Positions 1 to 8,475 of a DNA stretch of 34,120 nucleotides are shown here, piece by piece. The notes beneath the pieces were generated by a model, which was not told where the DNA came from, did no database searches, and saw only the letters and a list, made by a program, of their open reading frames with translations. Each line of letters opens with the position of its first letter. Positions within the stretch are counted from its first letter, which is position 1. Location: assembly GCA_027621555.1 (NCBI GenBank), contig JAQCBJ010000017.1, forward strand, positions 1-34,120. The letters are read 5' to 3'. This DNA comes from Bacteroidota bacterium (GTDB taxonomy: Bacteria; Bacteroidota; Bacteroidia; Flavobacteriales_D; Sanyastnellaceae). The position numbers were made by a program, and so were the translations under genes.

Positions 1-6
1 AATTCC

Positions 7-504
7 ATGGAGGCGTTGCTGACACCCGCTTTCGGGACAGTCGTCTGGTCCACCATTGCGTTTTTGGTGGTCTTGTTCTTGTTGCGCAAAATGGCGTGGG
101 GACCCATTCTCCAAGCCCTGAAAGAGCGCGAGGAGAGCATTGCCACAGCCTTGAACGAAGCCGACAAGGCGCGTTCTGAAATGACGGCCCTTCAGGCCGA
201 CAACGACCGGTTGCTGCAAGAGGCCCGTGCGGAACGCGACGCTATGTTGCGCGAGGCACGTGATTTGGCAGACAAGGTGGTGGCTGAAGCCAAAACCAAG
301 GCCAAGGACGAGGCTGCTCGCGAAGCAGAAAACGCCCGCCAAGCCATCGCAACGGAGCGCAAGGCCGCAGTTGCGGAATTGAAGGCCGAGGTGGCAAAGT
401 TGTCTGTGGCCATCGCCGAACAGTTGGTTCGGACGGAATTGGCGGCAAACGACAAGCAGGAGGCGTTGGTCCAGAAGTTGATCGAAGAAAGCCCATTGAA
501 CTAA
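7..504 (+). CDS. atpF: ATP synthase F0 subunit b
   Basis: This is the peripheral-stalk subunit that holds the F1 alpha/beta hexamer against the membrane stator. The 165-aa protein has one N-terminal membrane segment (about residues 10-27, ending in LLRKMAW). A long charged alanine/glutamate/lysine-rich helix follows (about 35-150), typical of the b-subunit coiled coil. Length matches the family (150-170 aa). The ATG lies only six bases from the window edge, so any upstream atpB/atpE genes are outside the window. atpH starts three bases after its stop, so the two are surely co-transcribed. Identification rests on architecture plus the unambiguous atpH-atpA-atpG context. Confidence 0.95.
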   Translation: MEALLTPAFGTVVWSTIAFLVVLFLLRKMAWGPILQALKEREESIATALNEADKARSEMTALQADNDRLLQEARAERDAMLREARDLADKVVAEAKTKAKDEAAREAENARQAIATERKAAVAELKAEVAKLSVAIAEQLVRTELAANDKQEALVQKLIEESPLN

Positions 505-507
505 GCC

Positions 508-1065
508 ATGGCTACAGCACGAGTCGCCGCACGCTACGCCAAAGCCCTTCTTTCTCTTGCGCAAGAGCGCAACGAGTTGGAGGCGGTTGGACGCGATTTG
601 GACACGCTGAACGCGTTGTTCGCGGATTCGCGCGACCTTGTTTTGCTTCTGCAGAGCCCCATTGTCAAGGGGGACAAGAAGCAGGCGGTGTTGGATGCTG
701 TGGTGAAAGGCCATTTGGGTGAACTCGTGTCGAGCTACTTGAGAATCTTGGTCGACAAAGGCCGAGAGGGACTTGTGGTGGACATGGTTCAAGAAGGTCA
801 AGCGCAACTTCGCGCACTTCGGAACATTCAAGAAGTTTCTGTGACGACAGCGGTTCCCTTGACGGAAACGCTGCGGACGCAGATTTTGGCCCAGGTGGCG
901 AAGGTCCATCAGGGCGATGTTGATTTGACTGAAAAGGTGGATCCTGAAATCCTTGGCGGGTACGTCCTGCAAATGGGGGACCAGATGATCGACGCGTCGG
1001 TGAAGCGCCAACTTCAGGCACTTGGCCGCGAACTAACTGAACACGACTACGAGCCCGAGTTTTAA
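508..1065 (+). CDS. atpH: ATP synthase F1 subunit delta
   Basis: The delta subunit (OSCP equivalent) joins the b-subunit stalk to the top of the F1 alpha subunits. The 185-aa length is normal. The N-terminal part (about 1-105) starts with the family-typical ARVAARYAKALLSLA helix. The C-terminal part contains VTTAVPLTE (about residues 112-120) and the near-terminal signature DPEILGGYVLQMGDQMIDASV, which is the most conserved stretch of the family. It sits between atpF (3-base gap) and atpA (21-base gap) in the standard F-type order. No unusual features were seen. Confidence 0.97.
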   Translation: MATARVAARYAKALLSLAQERNELEAVGRDLDTLNALFADSRDLVLLLQSPIVKGDKKQAVLDAVVKGHLGELVSSYLRILVDKGREGLVVDMVQEGQAQLRALRNIQEVSVTTAVPLTETLRTQILAQVAKVHQGDVDLTEKVDPEILGGYVLQMGDQMIDASVKRQLQALGRELTEHDYEPEF

Positions 1066-1086
1066 TCGGGCTAAAATCACAAAGTG

Positions 1087-2664
1087 ATGGCTGAAATCAA
1101 CCCAGCAGAAGTCTCTTCCATCCTCCGCGAGCAACTCGCCGGTGCGTCAAGTGCAGCGCAACTTGAGGAGGTTGGCACCGTTCTCCAAGTTGGAGACGGA
1201 ATTGCCCGCATTTACGGATTGACGAGCGTGCAGTCCGGTGAATTGATTGAATTCGAAAACGGCGTGCGCGGCATCGTCCTCAACTTGGAGGAGGACAACG
1301 TGGGCGCGGTGTTGCTGGAGCCTTCAGGTGACCTGAAGGAGGGAAGCACGGCAAAGCGCACGGGAACGATTGCTTCGGTCAAAGTGGGTGAAGGCATGTT
1401 GGGCCGCGTGGTCAACATGTTGGGTGAGCCGATCGACGGCAAAGGCCCCATTACAGGGGAGACCTTCGACATGCCCGTTGAGCGCAAGGCGCCGGGCGTG
1501 ATCTACCGTCAACCAGTGAACGAGCCGTTGCAGACGGGCATCAAGTCCATTGACGCGATGATCCCCATTGGCCGTGGCCAGCGTGAGTTGATCATCGGCG
1601 ACCGCCAGACGGGAAAGACGACGGTGGCCATTGACACCATCATCAACCAAAAGGAATTCTACGACGCAGGAGAGCCTGTGTTTTGCATCTACGTAGCTGT
1701 GGGTCAAAAAGGCTCTACGGTTGCCGGCATCTTGAAGACGTTGGAGGAAGCGGGAGCGATGGCGTACACGGTGATTGTGGCGGCAACGGCCTCTGACCCT
1801 GCTCCGCTTCAATTCTACGCACCGTTTACGGGCGCGGCCATCGGGGAATACTTCCGCGACACGGGTCGCCCAGCGTTGGTGGTCTACGACGACCTGTCCA
1901 AGCAAGCTGTAGCTTACCGTGAGGTGTCTTTGTTGCTTCGCCGTCCTCCTGGGCGTGAGGCGTATCCTGGTGACGTATTCTACTTGCACTCACGCTTGTT
2001 GGAGCGAGCGGCCAAGGTGATTGCTGAGGACAGCATTGCTGCCCAAATGAACGATCTCCCTGAAAGCCTCAAAGGAAAAGTGAAGGGTGGTGGTTCCTTG
2101 ACCGCACTTCCCATCATTGAAACGCAGGCGGGTGACGTATCTGCGTACATCCCGACCAACGTGATTTCCATCACCGACGGTCAGATTTTCTTGGAATCCA
2201 ACCTGTTCCTCTCCGGCGTGCGCCCTGCAATCAACGTAGGGATCTCGGTAAGCCGTGTGGGTGGATCTGCGCAGATCAAGTCCATGAAGAAGGTTGCGGG
2301 TACGTTGAAGCTTGACCAGGCGCAATTCCGCGAGTTGGAAGCGTTTGCCAAGTTTGGTTCAGACCTTGACGATGCCACCAAGGCGGTTCTCGGCAAGGGG
2401 GAGCGCAACGTGGAAATCCTCAAGCAAGCCCAAAACTCTCCACTTCCTGTGGAAGAGCAAATCGCCATCATTTACTGCGGAACGAAGAACTTGTTGAAAG
2501 CGGTGCCCGTCGACAAAGTCCGGGAATTCGAAGTGGAGTTTTTGGATTACATGCGCAACAAGCATGCAGACACGTTGGCAGCCTTGAAGGCCGGAAAGTA
2601 CACAGACGCCGAAACCAGCGTGATCGAAGCTGCTGCCGCTGAAATGACCGCACGTTACGCCTGA
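1087..2664 (+). CDS. atpA: ATP synthase F1 subunit alpha
   Basis: This is the non-catalytic nucleotide-binding subunit of the F1 head. The chosen start is the ATG at 1087 ([17 protein letters not shown]); a GTG codon lies directly before it at 1084. The product is 525 aa. Visible motifs are the P-loop GDRQTGKT (residues 171-178), a Walker B-like ALVVYDDL (263-270) and the alpha/beta signature [11 protein letters not shown] (about 380-390) carrying the arginine finger. The segment [22 protein letters not shown] before the [10 protein letters not shown] region matches the longer form I know from other Bacteroidota alpha subunits. That explains the length above the roughly 503-513 aa of proteobacterial homologues. 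It lies between atpH and atpG. Confidence 0.98.
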   Translation: MAEINPAEVSSILREQLAGASSAAQLEEVGTVLQVGDGIARIYGLTSVQSGELIEFENGVRGIVLNLEEDNVGAVLLEPSGDLKEGSTAKRTGTIASVKVGEGMLGRVVNMLGEPIDGKGPITGETFDMPVERKAPGVIYRQPVNEPLQTGIKSIDAMIPIGRGQRELIIGDRQTGKTTVAIDTIINQKEFYDAGEPVFCIYVAVGQKGSTVAGILKTLEEAGAMAYTVIVAATASDPAPLQFYAPFTGAAIGEYFRDTGRPALVVYDDLSKQAVAYREVSLLLRRPPGREAYPGDVFYLHSRLLERAAKVIAEDSIAAQMNDLPESLKGKVKGGGSLTALPIIETQAGDVSAYIPTNVISITDGQIFLESNLFLSGVRPAINVGISVSRVGGSAQIKSMKKVAGTLKLDQAQFRELEAFAKFGSDLDDATKAVLGKGERNVEILKQAQNSPLPVEEQIAIIYCGTKNLLKAVPVDKVREFEVEFLDYMRNKHADTLAALKAGKYTDAETSVIEAAAAEMTARYA

Positions 2665-2674
2665 TTTCTGAACC

Positions 2675-3559
2675 ATGGCTGGAGGACTTCAAGAAGTACG
2701 CGATCGCATCTCCTCGGTGCAGAACACCATGCAGATCACATCTGCAATGAAGATGGTGTCTGCTGCCAAGTTGCGCCGTGCCCAAGACGCAATCACCCAG
2801 ATGCGTCCTTACGCGGTCAAGTTGCAAGGCATGCTTGCGAACGTCAGCGCCAGCTTGGAAAAAGGCGAAGGCCAGTACTCGGAAATCCGTGAGGTCAAGC
2901 GCGTGTTGATTGTGGCCATTACATCCAACCGTGGTTTGTGCGGAGCGTTCAACAACAACGTCATCAAGTTGGCGACCAAAGCCGTGGCAGAGTGCAACGA
3001 AACGGGCCAGGCGTTTGATGTGTTGCCCCTTGGTAAAAAAGCCTTGGACGCGGCCAACCGTTTGGAGTGGAACGTGGCAACTGGTTACGGGGACGCATCG
3101 ACTTCTTTGTTTGACCATTTGGACTTTGAACACGCTTCTGAAGTGGCCAACACGGTGATGGAGCAGTTTGCCAACGGCACGTACGACAAAGTCGTTTTGG
3201 CCTACAACCAGTTCAAAAACGCAGCAGTTCAGTTGCCTACGAACGAGCCCTTCTTGCCCATGCTTCCTTCGGAGGAAGAGGGTTCGGATGCTTCGTCCGT
3301 GGATTACATCTTCGAGCCCAACAAAGAGGAAATTGTGGAGCGCATGCTTCCCAACGCTCTTCGTGTGCAGCTGTACAAGGCGCTCTTGGACAGCCATGCC
3401 GCAGAGCACGGCGCACGCATGACGGCGATGCACCAAGCGACTGACAACGGGGGTGAGTTGCTTCGCGATTTGCGCATCACCTACAACAAGGCTCGCCAGG
3501 CCTCGATCACCACCGAGATCCTCGAGATCGTGGCGGGGTCGGAGGCGCTCGACGGCTAA
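2675..3559 (+). CDS. atpG: ATP synthase F1 subunit gamma
   Basis: This is the central rotor shaft of F1, which couples proton-driven rotation to ATP synthesis. The protein is 294 aa. The N-terminal helix (GLQEVRDRISSVQNTMQIT, then SAMKMVSAAKLRRAQ) and the C-terminal helix (LLRDLRITYNKARQASITTEILEIVAGSEAL) form the conserved coiled-coil shaft. The central globular part contains ITSNRGLCGAFNNNV. It is the last recognisable atp gene here. atpD and atpC do not follow, consistent with the split F-ATPase loci common in Bacteroidota. I find no clear terminator before the next gene. Confidence 0.97.
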   Translation: MAGGLQEVRDRISSVQNTMQITSAMKMVSAAKLRRAQDAITQMRPYAVKLQGMLANVSASLEKGEGQYSEIREVKRVLIVAITSNRGLCGAFNNNVIKLATKAVAECNETGQAFDVLPLGKKALDAANRLEWNVATGYGDASTSLFDHLDFEHASEVANTVMEQFANGTYDKVVLAYNQFKNAAVQLPTNEPFLPMLPSEEEGSDASSVDYIFEPNKEEIVERMLPNALRVQLYKALLDSHAAEHGARMTAMHQATDNGGELLRDLRITYNKARQASITTEILEIVAGSEALDG

Positions 3560-3594
3560 GCCGGCAACCTGTTTTTCTTGGCATGCTTTGTGGT

Positions 3595-3602
3595 TAGCTT
3601 CG
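3595..3602 (+). promoter_or_regulatory. -7 promoter box of histidine kinase gene
   Basis: TAGCTTCG resembles the Bacteroidota -7 consensus TAnnTTTG. It ends four bases (GGCC) before the ATG at 3607. If transcription starts about four bases after the box, the mRNA is leaderless. A TTG lies at 3578-3580, but its 14-base spacing is shorter than usual for a -33 element. Confidence 0.45.
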
Positions 3603-3606
3603 GGCC

Positions 3607-5037
3607 ATGGGTCTGAGGTTCCGCATTTTTCTCGGCATGATGGCGGTCGTGGTGTGCGCATTGCTTGCCACGGGTTTTGTGGCGTATCGCTACGGAGTGG
3701 ATGCGGAGGCGACCTACAACGCCCAGCGATTGTTGCGCAAGGAGGCTGCGTTGCAGCGGAGTTTGAGCTACATGTTGGAGCGCATGGGTGGAAGTGTGGG
3801 CCAAGACAGCTTGGCGATTGTGTTTACAGATCGCATTTGCGAATTGGCGGACGTGCATAGTCTGACGTTTTCGCTTTACAACGGCAGGGGCCATTTGGTG
3901 ACCACCTCAGCAGGTCCAGGGTCTCCGGACAGCACTGTGGCGCTCGATTTGGACGAGGATGTGTTTCGGTCGGCCATCGAGGGTCCAGGTCGTACGGAAA
4001 TCCCCAATGTGCGTGGAGGGACAGAGGTGGTTTGGCCCTTGCGAGGTGGTTCGGGAGAGGTCTTGGCTTTGGGGCATGTTCACTACGACCCCCGTGAAGC
4101 GGAAGAGGCCGATTGGAAGGCCTTTCTGGTTCGGTTGACGCCTGTTTACTTGCTGCTCTTTTTGTTGGTGGGGCTGTTGGCGTTTTCCTTGTCCAATTCC
4201 ATCGTTTGGCCTTTGAGGCGTTTGAGTTTGGACATGCGCTCCAACCCACTTCAGAGAGAGGGTAGCCAAACCCTGGAATACCGCTGGAAGGATGAAATTG
4301 GTGCATTGGTCAGCGCGTACAACGGCTTGTTGCTCAAGCTCGAAGAGAGCATGAACGCCCGCGCCTCCCTCGAAAGGGAAGGTGCGTGGCGCGAGATGGC
4401 GCAGCAAGTTGCGCACGAGATCAAAAACCCGCTCACCCCATTGAAACTTGGTGCGCAGCATCTGGAACGCGCGTGGTCAGACAAGGCCCCTGACTTTGAA
4501 GCGAGGCTTCAGCGCTACACCCAAACCACGGTGCAACAAATCGACGCATTGAGCCACATCGCCGAAGGCTTCGCGTTGCTTGCGACGGACGGCAAGGCAG
4601 AACCCACTGTTCTGGACATGGTGAATGTGGCCGCTGATGTGGTGAATTTGCACGAGGCAGAAGGTGCGGTGCTTGAGGCCCCTGAGTTTCCCCTTTTCGT
4701 CAGGGCGGACCGAACGCGCCTCACGCGGGCCCTGAATAACCTGATCCGGAATGCCTTGGAGTCCAACGGAGGAAACCCTGTGGATGTGGGCATTCGCATT
4801 CGTTCAGAGAACGACACAGTCTATGTCGAGGTTTGGGATCGTGGGCTTGGAATTGAGCAAGGCCGTTTGGCGCGGATTTTTGAGCCCAAGTTCACAACGA
4901 AGACCCACGGACTTGGCCTTGGTCTGGCGATGGTTCAAGCCATTGTGAAAGGAGCGAAGGGTGCGATCCGTGTGGAATCTGACGGGGCAACAGGCACGAC
5001 GTTCACCCTCTCCCTTCCCTTGATAGATTTGATGTAG
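3607..5037 (+). CDS. NtrY-like sensor histidine kinase
   Basis: This is a membrane-bound two-component sensor that autophosphorylates on histidine. The 476-aa protein has a first membrane helix (about 6-28), an extracytoplasmic sensing region of about 145 residues, a second helix (about 178-198), and a HAMP linker starting at SIVWPLRRLSLDM. The dimerization domain carries the phospho-acceptor in QVAHEIKNPLTPLKLGAQHL (His270), the form typical of NtrY-type kinases. The ATPase domain shows the N box (NNLIRNALESN, 377-387), G1 DRGLGI (411-416), the F box (FEPKFTTK) and G2 GLGLGL (435-440). All catalytic residues look intact. No response regulator is adjacent, so the partner is unknown. It starts 47 bases after atpG and has its own promoter-like box. 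Confidence 0.93.
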   Translation: MGLRFRIFLGMMAVVVCALLATGFVAYRYGVDAEATYNAQRLLRKEAALQRSLSYMLERMGGSVGQDSLAIVFTDRICELADVHSLTFSLYNGRGHLVTTSAGPGSPDSTVALDLDEDVFRSAIEGPGRTEIPNVRGGTEVVWPLRGGSGEVLALGHVHYDPREAEEADWKAFLVRLTPVYLLLFLLVGLLAFSLSNSIVWPLRRLSLDMRSNPLQREGSQTLEYRWKDEIGALVSAYNGLLLKLEESMNARASLEREGAWREMAQQVAHEIKNPLTPLKLGAQHLERAWSDKAPDFEARLQRYTQTTVQQIDALSHIAEGFALLATDGKAEPTVLDMVNVAADVVNLHEAEGAVLEAPEFPLFVRADRTRLTRALNNLIRNALESNGGNPVDVGIRIRSENDTVYVEVWDRGLGIEQGRLARIFEPKFTTKTHGLGLGLAMVQAIVKGAKGAIRVESDGATGTTFTLSLPLIDLM

Positions 5038-5040
5038 AGG

Positions 5041-5071
5041 AGGTTGCCAACAAGAGGTTGGTGGTCTTTTT
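5041..5071 (+). terminator. Probable intrinsic terminator after histidine kinase
   Basis: An 11-pair stem (5041-5051 with 5057-5067, loop AAGAG) includes several G-U pairs as RNA and runs into a T tract (5067-5071). It begins three bases after the kinase stop codon. The lower half of the stem depends on wobble pairs, so efficiency is uncertain. Confidence 0.5.
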
Positions 5072-5197
5072 GATACTGAAATCACATGTTAAGATTTTGT
5101 AATCGAATGGAATATGCGCACCTTCGCTCGGATGTGGAGCGCGCTGTCGAAGTGCCTCTGCGGTCCTTAACACTACGTTTCATTCATTCTTTCATTC
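5072..5197 (+). promoter_or_regulatory. Leader region of SusC gene with CATT repeats
   Basis: This non-coding stretch upstream of the SusC gene holds a possible -7 box, TACGTTTC (5174-5181), 16 bases before the ATG. Directly after it come tetranucleotide units CATT-CATT-CTTT-CATT-CATG (5181-5200), the last running into the start codon. No convincing -33 TTG lies at the expected distance, so the promoter call is tentative. The AT-rich, Shine-Dalgarno-free leader is normal for Bacteroidota. Confidence 0.35.
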
Positions 5198-8100
5198 ATG
5201 AAAATCAGAAGTCTTATGCTCCTGGGTCTGGGCTTGATGTCCTCGGTCCTTTGGGCGCAAACCACCGCCTCGCCGGTGAGAACCACCGTCAAGGGCACGG
5301 TGACCGACAAATCTTCTGGCGATTCGTTGCCAGGGGTGGCCGTCGTTGTTGACGGCAAATCGACGGGTGTATTCACGGGCGTCGATGGAGGGTTTTCCAT
5401 TGCGGCCGATCCGGCATCCGATGTCTTGGTGTTCAGCTTTGTCGGCTACACCACCCAACGTGTTTCTCTCAATGGCCAAACCACGGTCAACGTTTCCCTC
5501 GAAAGCGGGGTGGCGCTCGACGAAGTTGTGGTGACGGCGTTGGGCGTGTCGCGTGAGAAGAAGGCCTTGGGCTATGCCGTCCAAGAACTCGGCAACGAGT
5601 CCTTTACCCAAGCGAAGAACGACAACGTGGTTCGAGCGCTTTCTGGAAAGGTGGCAGGGGTTCAGGTGACCTCGGGCACGAGCATGGGTTCTTCTTCGAA
5701 AGTCCTTCTGCGCGGTGCCAGCTCGATCACAGGAGACAACCAGCCACTTTTCGTGGTGGACGGTGTGCCCATCGACAACAGCGACTACTCGTCGTACAAC
5801 CAACAGCGTGGCGCAGGCGCATACGACTACGGCAACACGGCGGCGGACATCAACCCAGAAGACATTGAGTCTGTGACGGTGTTGAAAGGTCCAGCGGCGG
5901 CGGCGCTTTACGGTTCTCGCGCCTCGAACGGTGCCATCGTCATCACCACGAAATCAGGCAAGGGAATGAAGGGCAAGGATGGCCTCGGTATTGAGGTGAA
6001 CTCCGGCGTGGCATTCAACAATGTGCTTTTCCTCCCCGACTACCAAAACAGCTACGGCGGCGGTGCGGGTCCAACGTGGATTTACCAGAGCAGCGACACG
6101 ATGAGCAACGGCGCCATTGCAGACGCCAACGTGCCTGACATGGGTTACGACGGATCATGGGGACCTGCTCTCGACGGTTCAGCGACGCGTCACTGGGACA
6201 GCTGGTACGAAGGAAGCGACACCTACGGTGAGATTCGCCCATGGGAAGCCAACCCCAACAACGTGGCGGACTTCTTCCAAACGGGTGTGACCTACACGAA
6301 CAACGTGGCGGTTTCAGGCGCGAGCGAAGCGGGCAACTTCCGCTTGTCGTACACCAACCACGACCAGACGGGCATCTACGAGAACTCTTCGTTGGAACGC
6401 AACACGTTGAATTTCAACGGTTCGTCCAACATAAGCGAGAAGATCAAGAGCTCCGTGAGCGTGAACTACGTGAACTCAGCGTCTCAAGGCCGTCCGTTGA
6501 CGGGTTACGGCGAATCCATCATGAGCCAATTCACGCAGTGGGGCCAACGTCAACTTGACGACGCTCGCTTGCGCGACTACAAGAACCCAGACGGCACGCA
6601 CCGCACCTGGAACCGCAACTCCATTACGGATGGCACGCCTCACTACTGGGACAACCCGTACTGGGAGCGTTTTGAGAACGTCCAAAACGATTCTCGCAAC
6701 CGCCTCTTCGGTAACGTAAGCTTGAATTACAAGATCAACGACAACCTCTCATTGCAGGGGCGTTCCATGGTCGACTACTACACGGACCGTCGCCAAGAGC
6801 GCATTGCCGTGGGTGGCGTCCGCGTCTCTAGCTACAGCGAGCAAAACCGCGAGTTGAAGGAAACCAACCACGACTTGATTTTGAACTACACCAACGACAT
6901 CAGCGAGGACGTTTCCTTGACCGGTTTTGTGGGTGTGAACCAGCGCAACTACAGCTACATCAATGTCGGAGGAGCAACCCAGGGGGGGTTGAATACAGCG
7001 GGTTACTACAGCTTGCTCAACAGTGTAAGCCCAATGGAAGTTACCGACTTCGAGCAGCAAAAAACCATCAACTCTGCCTTTGGTAGCGTGAGCTTGGGCA
7101 TCAACCGCAGCTTGTACTTGGATTTCACGGGTCGAAACGACTGGAGCTCGACGCTTCCTGAAGCGAGCAACAGCTACTTCTACCCTTCAGCCACGGCGAG
7201 TTACGTGTTCTCAGAAGTGGTGGACAACGACTTGTTGGACTTCGGAAAGATCCGCCTTGGATGGGCGCAAGTCGGAAACGACACGGATCCTTACCGCACT
7301 TCCACGACCTACTCGATCAACCCCAACTTCGGGTCCTATGGAAACGCGAGTGTGCCTAATGTGCTCAACAATCCAAATCTTCGTCCAGAAAAGACGTCCA
7401 GCTTGGAGGTGGGCGTGGAAGCCACGTTGCTTGAAGGTAGGGTCCGCTTCGACGGTACGTACTACAACAGCACGACGGAAGACTTGATTTTCTCGGTGAC
7501 GCAGTCTGCCGCTTCAGGTTACACTGCGGCAATTCAGAATGCGGGCAAAGTCAACAACAAGGGTGTTGAGTTGATGTTGGAAGTCTCCCCGGTGGTGACG
7601 GACAACTTCCGTTGGGACATTGGTCTCAACTACGCGAAGAACACCAACGAGCTCCTCGAATTGGCGGAAGGCGTGGAGAACCTGCGTTATGCTTCTTTGT
7701 TTGGCGTGACGTTGGAGGCTCGTCCAGGCGAAGCGCTTGGAACATTCTACGGCTACAACTACGTGTTTGACGCCGACGGCAACAAATTGGTAGACGCGGA
7801 CGGATACTACCTCTTGTCAGACGCGCCTGAAGCGTTGGGTTCCATTTTGCCTGACTTTACTGGTGGTGTGACAAATACCTTCACGATGGGCGATTTGAGC
7901 TTGTACGCATTGATTGACTTCCAGAAGGGAGGCTCATTGCACAGCCTCTCCAACCAATGGGGCAAGTACTCCGGTACCTTGTACGAAACCGTGTGGGATG
8001 CGGACGGTAACGACATCCGTGCAGACGACTACGCGGGTGTTGTGGTGGACGGCGTGACGGCCGCTTACGATGCGGACGGAAACTTGTTGACGGATGCAGA

Positions 8101-8449
8101 AGGAAACGTTCAAAGCTCAGGTGAAGCCAACACGGTGGGCATCAACCCGCAAGACCACTTCTTCCTCAACCAAGGGTACGTGTTGCACGCTGCTGACCAA
8201 TACGACGCGTCTTTCGTGAAGTTGCGTGAGGTTCGATTGAATTACAACTTGCCTGCCAGCGCAACCTCTGGTTTGCCCTTCTCCAACGTGAGCGTGGGTG
8301 TGTACGGTCGGAACTTAGCGATCCTGCATAAAAACGTTCCTCACATCGATCCTGAAGTTGCGACATCTGCCTCCAACATTCAAGGATTTGAAGGCGGTCA
8401 GTTGCCCACGGAACGTACCGTTGGTGTGAATTTGAAATTCACCCTGTAA
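5198..8449 (+). CDS. SusC/RagA-family TonB-dependent outer-membrane transporter
   Basis: This large TonB-dependent receptor imports oligomeric nutrients across the outer membrane together with a SusD lipoprotein lid. The 1083-aa protein starts with a signal peptide (to about residue 21, LGLMSSVLWAQ). A carboxypeptidase-regulatory-like domain (about 28-105, GTVTDKSSGDSLPGVAVVV) follows. Then comes the plug domain with ALSGKVAGVQV, PLFVVDGVPIDN and IESVTVLKGPAAAALYGSRA. The remainder is beta barrel, ending in VGVNLKFTL with a terminal hydrophobic strand. The C-terminal third holds Asp/Gly-rich loops (DADGNKLVDADG, DADGNLLTDAEG). It is followed 26 bases later by its SusD partner. Substrate cannot be read from the sequence, and no glycoside hydrolase, sulfatase or regulator is adjacent. 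Confidence 0.95.
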   Translation: MKIRSLMLLGLGLMSSVLWAQTTASPVRTTVKGTVTDKSSGDSLPGVAVVVDGKSTGVFTGVDGGFSIAADPASDVLVFSFVGYTTQRVSLNGQTTVNVSLESGVALDEVVVTALGVSREKKALGYAVQELGNESFTQAKNDNVVRALSGKVAGVQVTSGTSMGSSSKVLLRGASSITGDNQPLFVVDGVPIDNSDYSSYNQQRGAGAYDYGNTAADINPEDIESVTVLKGPAAAALYGSRASNGAIVITTKSGKGMKGKDGLGIEVNSGVAFNNVLFLPDYQNSYGGGAGPTWIYQSSDTMSNGAIADANVPDMGYDGSWGPALDGSATRHWDSWYEGSDTYGEIRPWEANPNNVADFFQTGVTYTNNVAVSGASEAGNFRLSYTNHDQTGIYENSSLERNTLNFNGSSNISEKIKSSVSVNYVNSASQGRPLTGYGESIMSQFTQWGQRQLDDARLRDYKNPDGTHRTWNRNSITDGTPHYWDNPYWERFENVQNDSRNRLFGNVSLNYKINDNLSLQGRSMVDYYTDRRQERIAVGGVRVSSYSEQNRELKETNHDLILNYTNDISEDVSLTGFVGVNQRNYSYINVGGATQGGLNTAGYYSLLNSVSPMEVTDFEQQKTINSAFGSVSLGINRSLYLDFTGRNDWSSTLPEASNSYFYPSATASYVFSEVVDNDLLDFGKIRLGWAQVGNDTDPYRTSTTYSINPNFGSYGNASVPNVLNNPNLRPEKTSSLEVGVEATLLEGRVRFDGTYYNSTTEDLIFSVTQSAASGYTAAIQNAGKVNNKGVELMLEVSPVVTDNFRWDIGLNYAKNTNELLELAEGVENLRYASLFGVTLEARPGEALGTFYGYNYVFDADGNKLVDADGYYLLSDAPEALGSILPDFTGGVTNTFTMGDLSLYALIDFQKGGSLHSLSNQWGKYSGTLYETVWDADGNDIRADDYAGVVVDGVTAAYDADGNLLTDAEGNVQSSGEANTVGINPQDHFFLNQGYVLHAADQYDASFVKLREVRLNYNLPASATSGLPFSNVSVGVYGRNLAILHKNVPHIDPEVATSASNIQGFEGGQLPTERTVGVNLKFTL

Positions 8450-8475
8450 GAACCCAACCTGAAAAACAAAAAATC

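Noticed and set aside
1-6. AATTCC at the very start, like a cut EcoRI site, which with the 34-kb length might suggest a cloned insert end.
   Set aside because: Six bases are too few to exclude chance, and there is no vector sequence.
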